From an uncultured bacterium (GTDB taxonomy: Bacteria > Verrucomicrobiota > Lentisphaeria > Victivallales > UBA1829): 47,298 nt of DNA. How positions within the stretch are numbered: the stretch's first letter is position 1; each line of letters opens with the position of its first letter. Made by a program: the position numbers and the translations under genes. Positions 47,182 to 47,298 of this stretch are shown in pieces. The DNA is taken from positions 1-47,298 of the forward strand of contig CACYHQ010000025.1 in assembly GCA_902774245.1 (NCBI GenBank), in the 5' to 3' direction. Under the pieces are notes generated by a model. That model was not told the DNA's origin and made no database searches. It was given only the letters and a program-made list of their open reading frames with translations.

Positions 47182-47210
47182 TTGACAAAGCGCGATTTCG
47201 GGTGTATTTT
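47182..47210 (+). promoter_or_regulatory. Promoter near the right edge, TTGACA-N17-TATTTT
   Basis: -35 TTGACA (47182-47187), -10 TATTTT (47205-47210), 17-base spacer. The gene it serves lies beyond 47298; the 47024-47181 stretch shows nothing else. Confidence 0.55.
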
Positions 47211-47298
47211 ATATGATATCGGTTCGATTCAGAGCCGGTGTTCTCCTCAAAACATGCAGGTTGACGATGAACTCCTGAAAGGGTGATCGGGCGTTGGA

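Overview
The window reads as chromosomal DNA of a host-associated anaerobe, most likely of the PVC group and probably Lentisphaerota or Kiritimatiellota. The support is a prepilin-like protein with an H-X9-DG C-terminus (hallmark of Lentisphaerae/Planctomycetes), tandem secretin-like proteins, pyruvate:ferredoxin oxidoreductase, glycan-use genes (GH127 arabinofuranosidase, L-fucose isomerase) and a phosphoglycerate kinase carrying the insertion seen in Bacteroidetes-type enzymes. The taxon is inferred from gene content only. Most of the DNA is GC-rich; about 0.9-3.9 kb is visibly AT-rich.

Layout. 1-4.45 kb is an accessory island: two decayed IS3-family transposases bracket three AT-rich genes, one with a HEPN RNase motif, and the island lies at the 3' side of a tRNA-Ala(CGC) gene (4890-4966). 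5.5-8.9 kb (minus) holds panE, a methyltransferase, tgt and a DJ-1/PfpI protein. 9.0-13.4 kb (plus) is a tightly overlapping operon: XerC/D-type recombinase, O-antigen ligase-like protein, small coiled-coil protein, NifS-like aminotransferase; murC is convergent to it. 14.9-23.5 kb (plus) begins with a LeuA-like protein that has lost its metal ligands, overlaps a TIM-barrel/acyl-CoA synthetase fusion, and continues with nifJ and a DUF1848 gene. 23.6-29.0 kb has a membrane-anchored protein, a GH127 lipoprotein, panD and a three-domain chagasin-like inhibitor.

29.1-33.0 kb carries a long, hairpin-rich leader followed by two paralogous secretin-like proteins; then come a DUF6694-like lipoprotein, an AAA/DUF4143 ATPase preceded by three 33-bp tandem repeats each with a TATAAT box, and the prepilin-like protein. 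36.5-39.7 kb (minus) is a gap-pgk-tpiA glycolytic operon whose PGK lacks the GGAK segment. 39.9-43.7 kb (minus) is cysS, a diverged S-adenosylhomocysteine hydrolase homologue and an MTA/SAH deaminase. 44.0-47.0 kb (plus) has fucI and a nucleotidyltransferase-GHMP kinase fusion, and a promoter near the right edge points out of the window.

Working together: the glycan genes would release arabinose and fucose; gap-pgk-tpi and NifJ carry carbon to acetyl-CoA and reduced ferredoxin; panE and panD belong to CoA synthesis; cysS, the SAHH-like protein and mtaD suggest linked cysteine/SAH metabolism. The strongest candidates for undescribed biology are the HEPN island, the LeuA-like/TIM-ligase pair, the hairpin-rich leader with its secretin pair, and the 33-bp promoter repeats. 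No CRISPR array, rRNA or intact transposon was seen.
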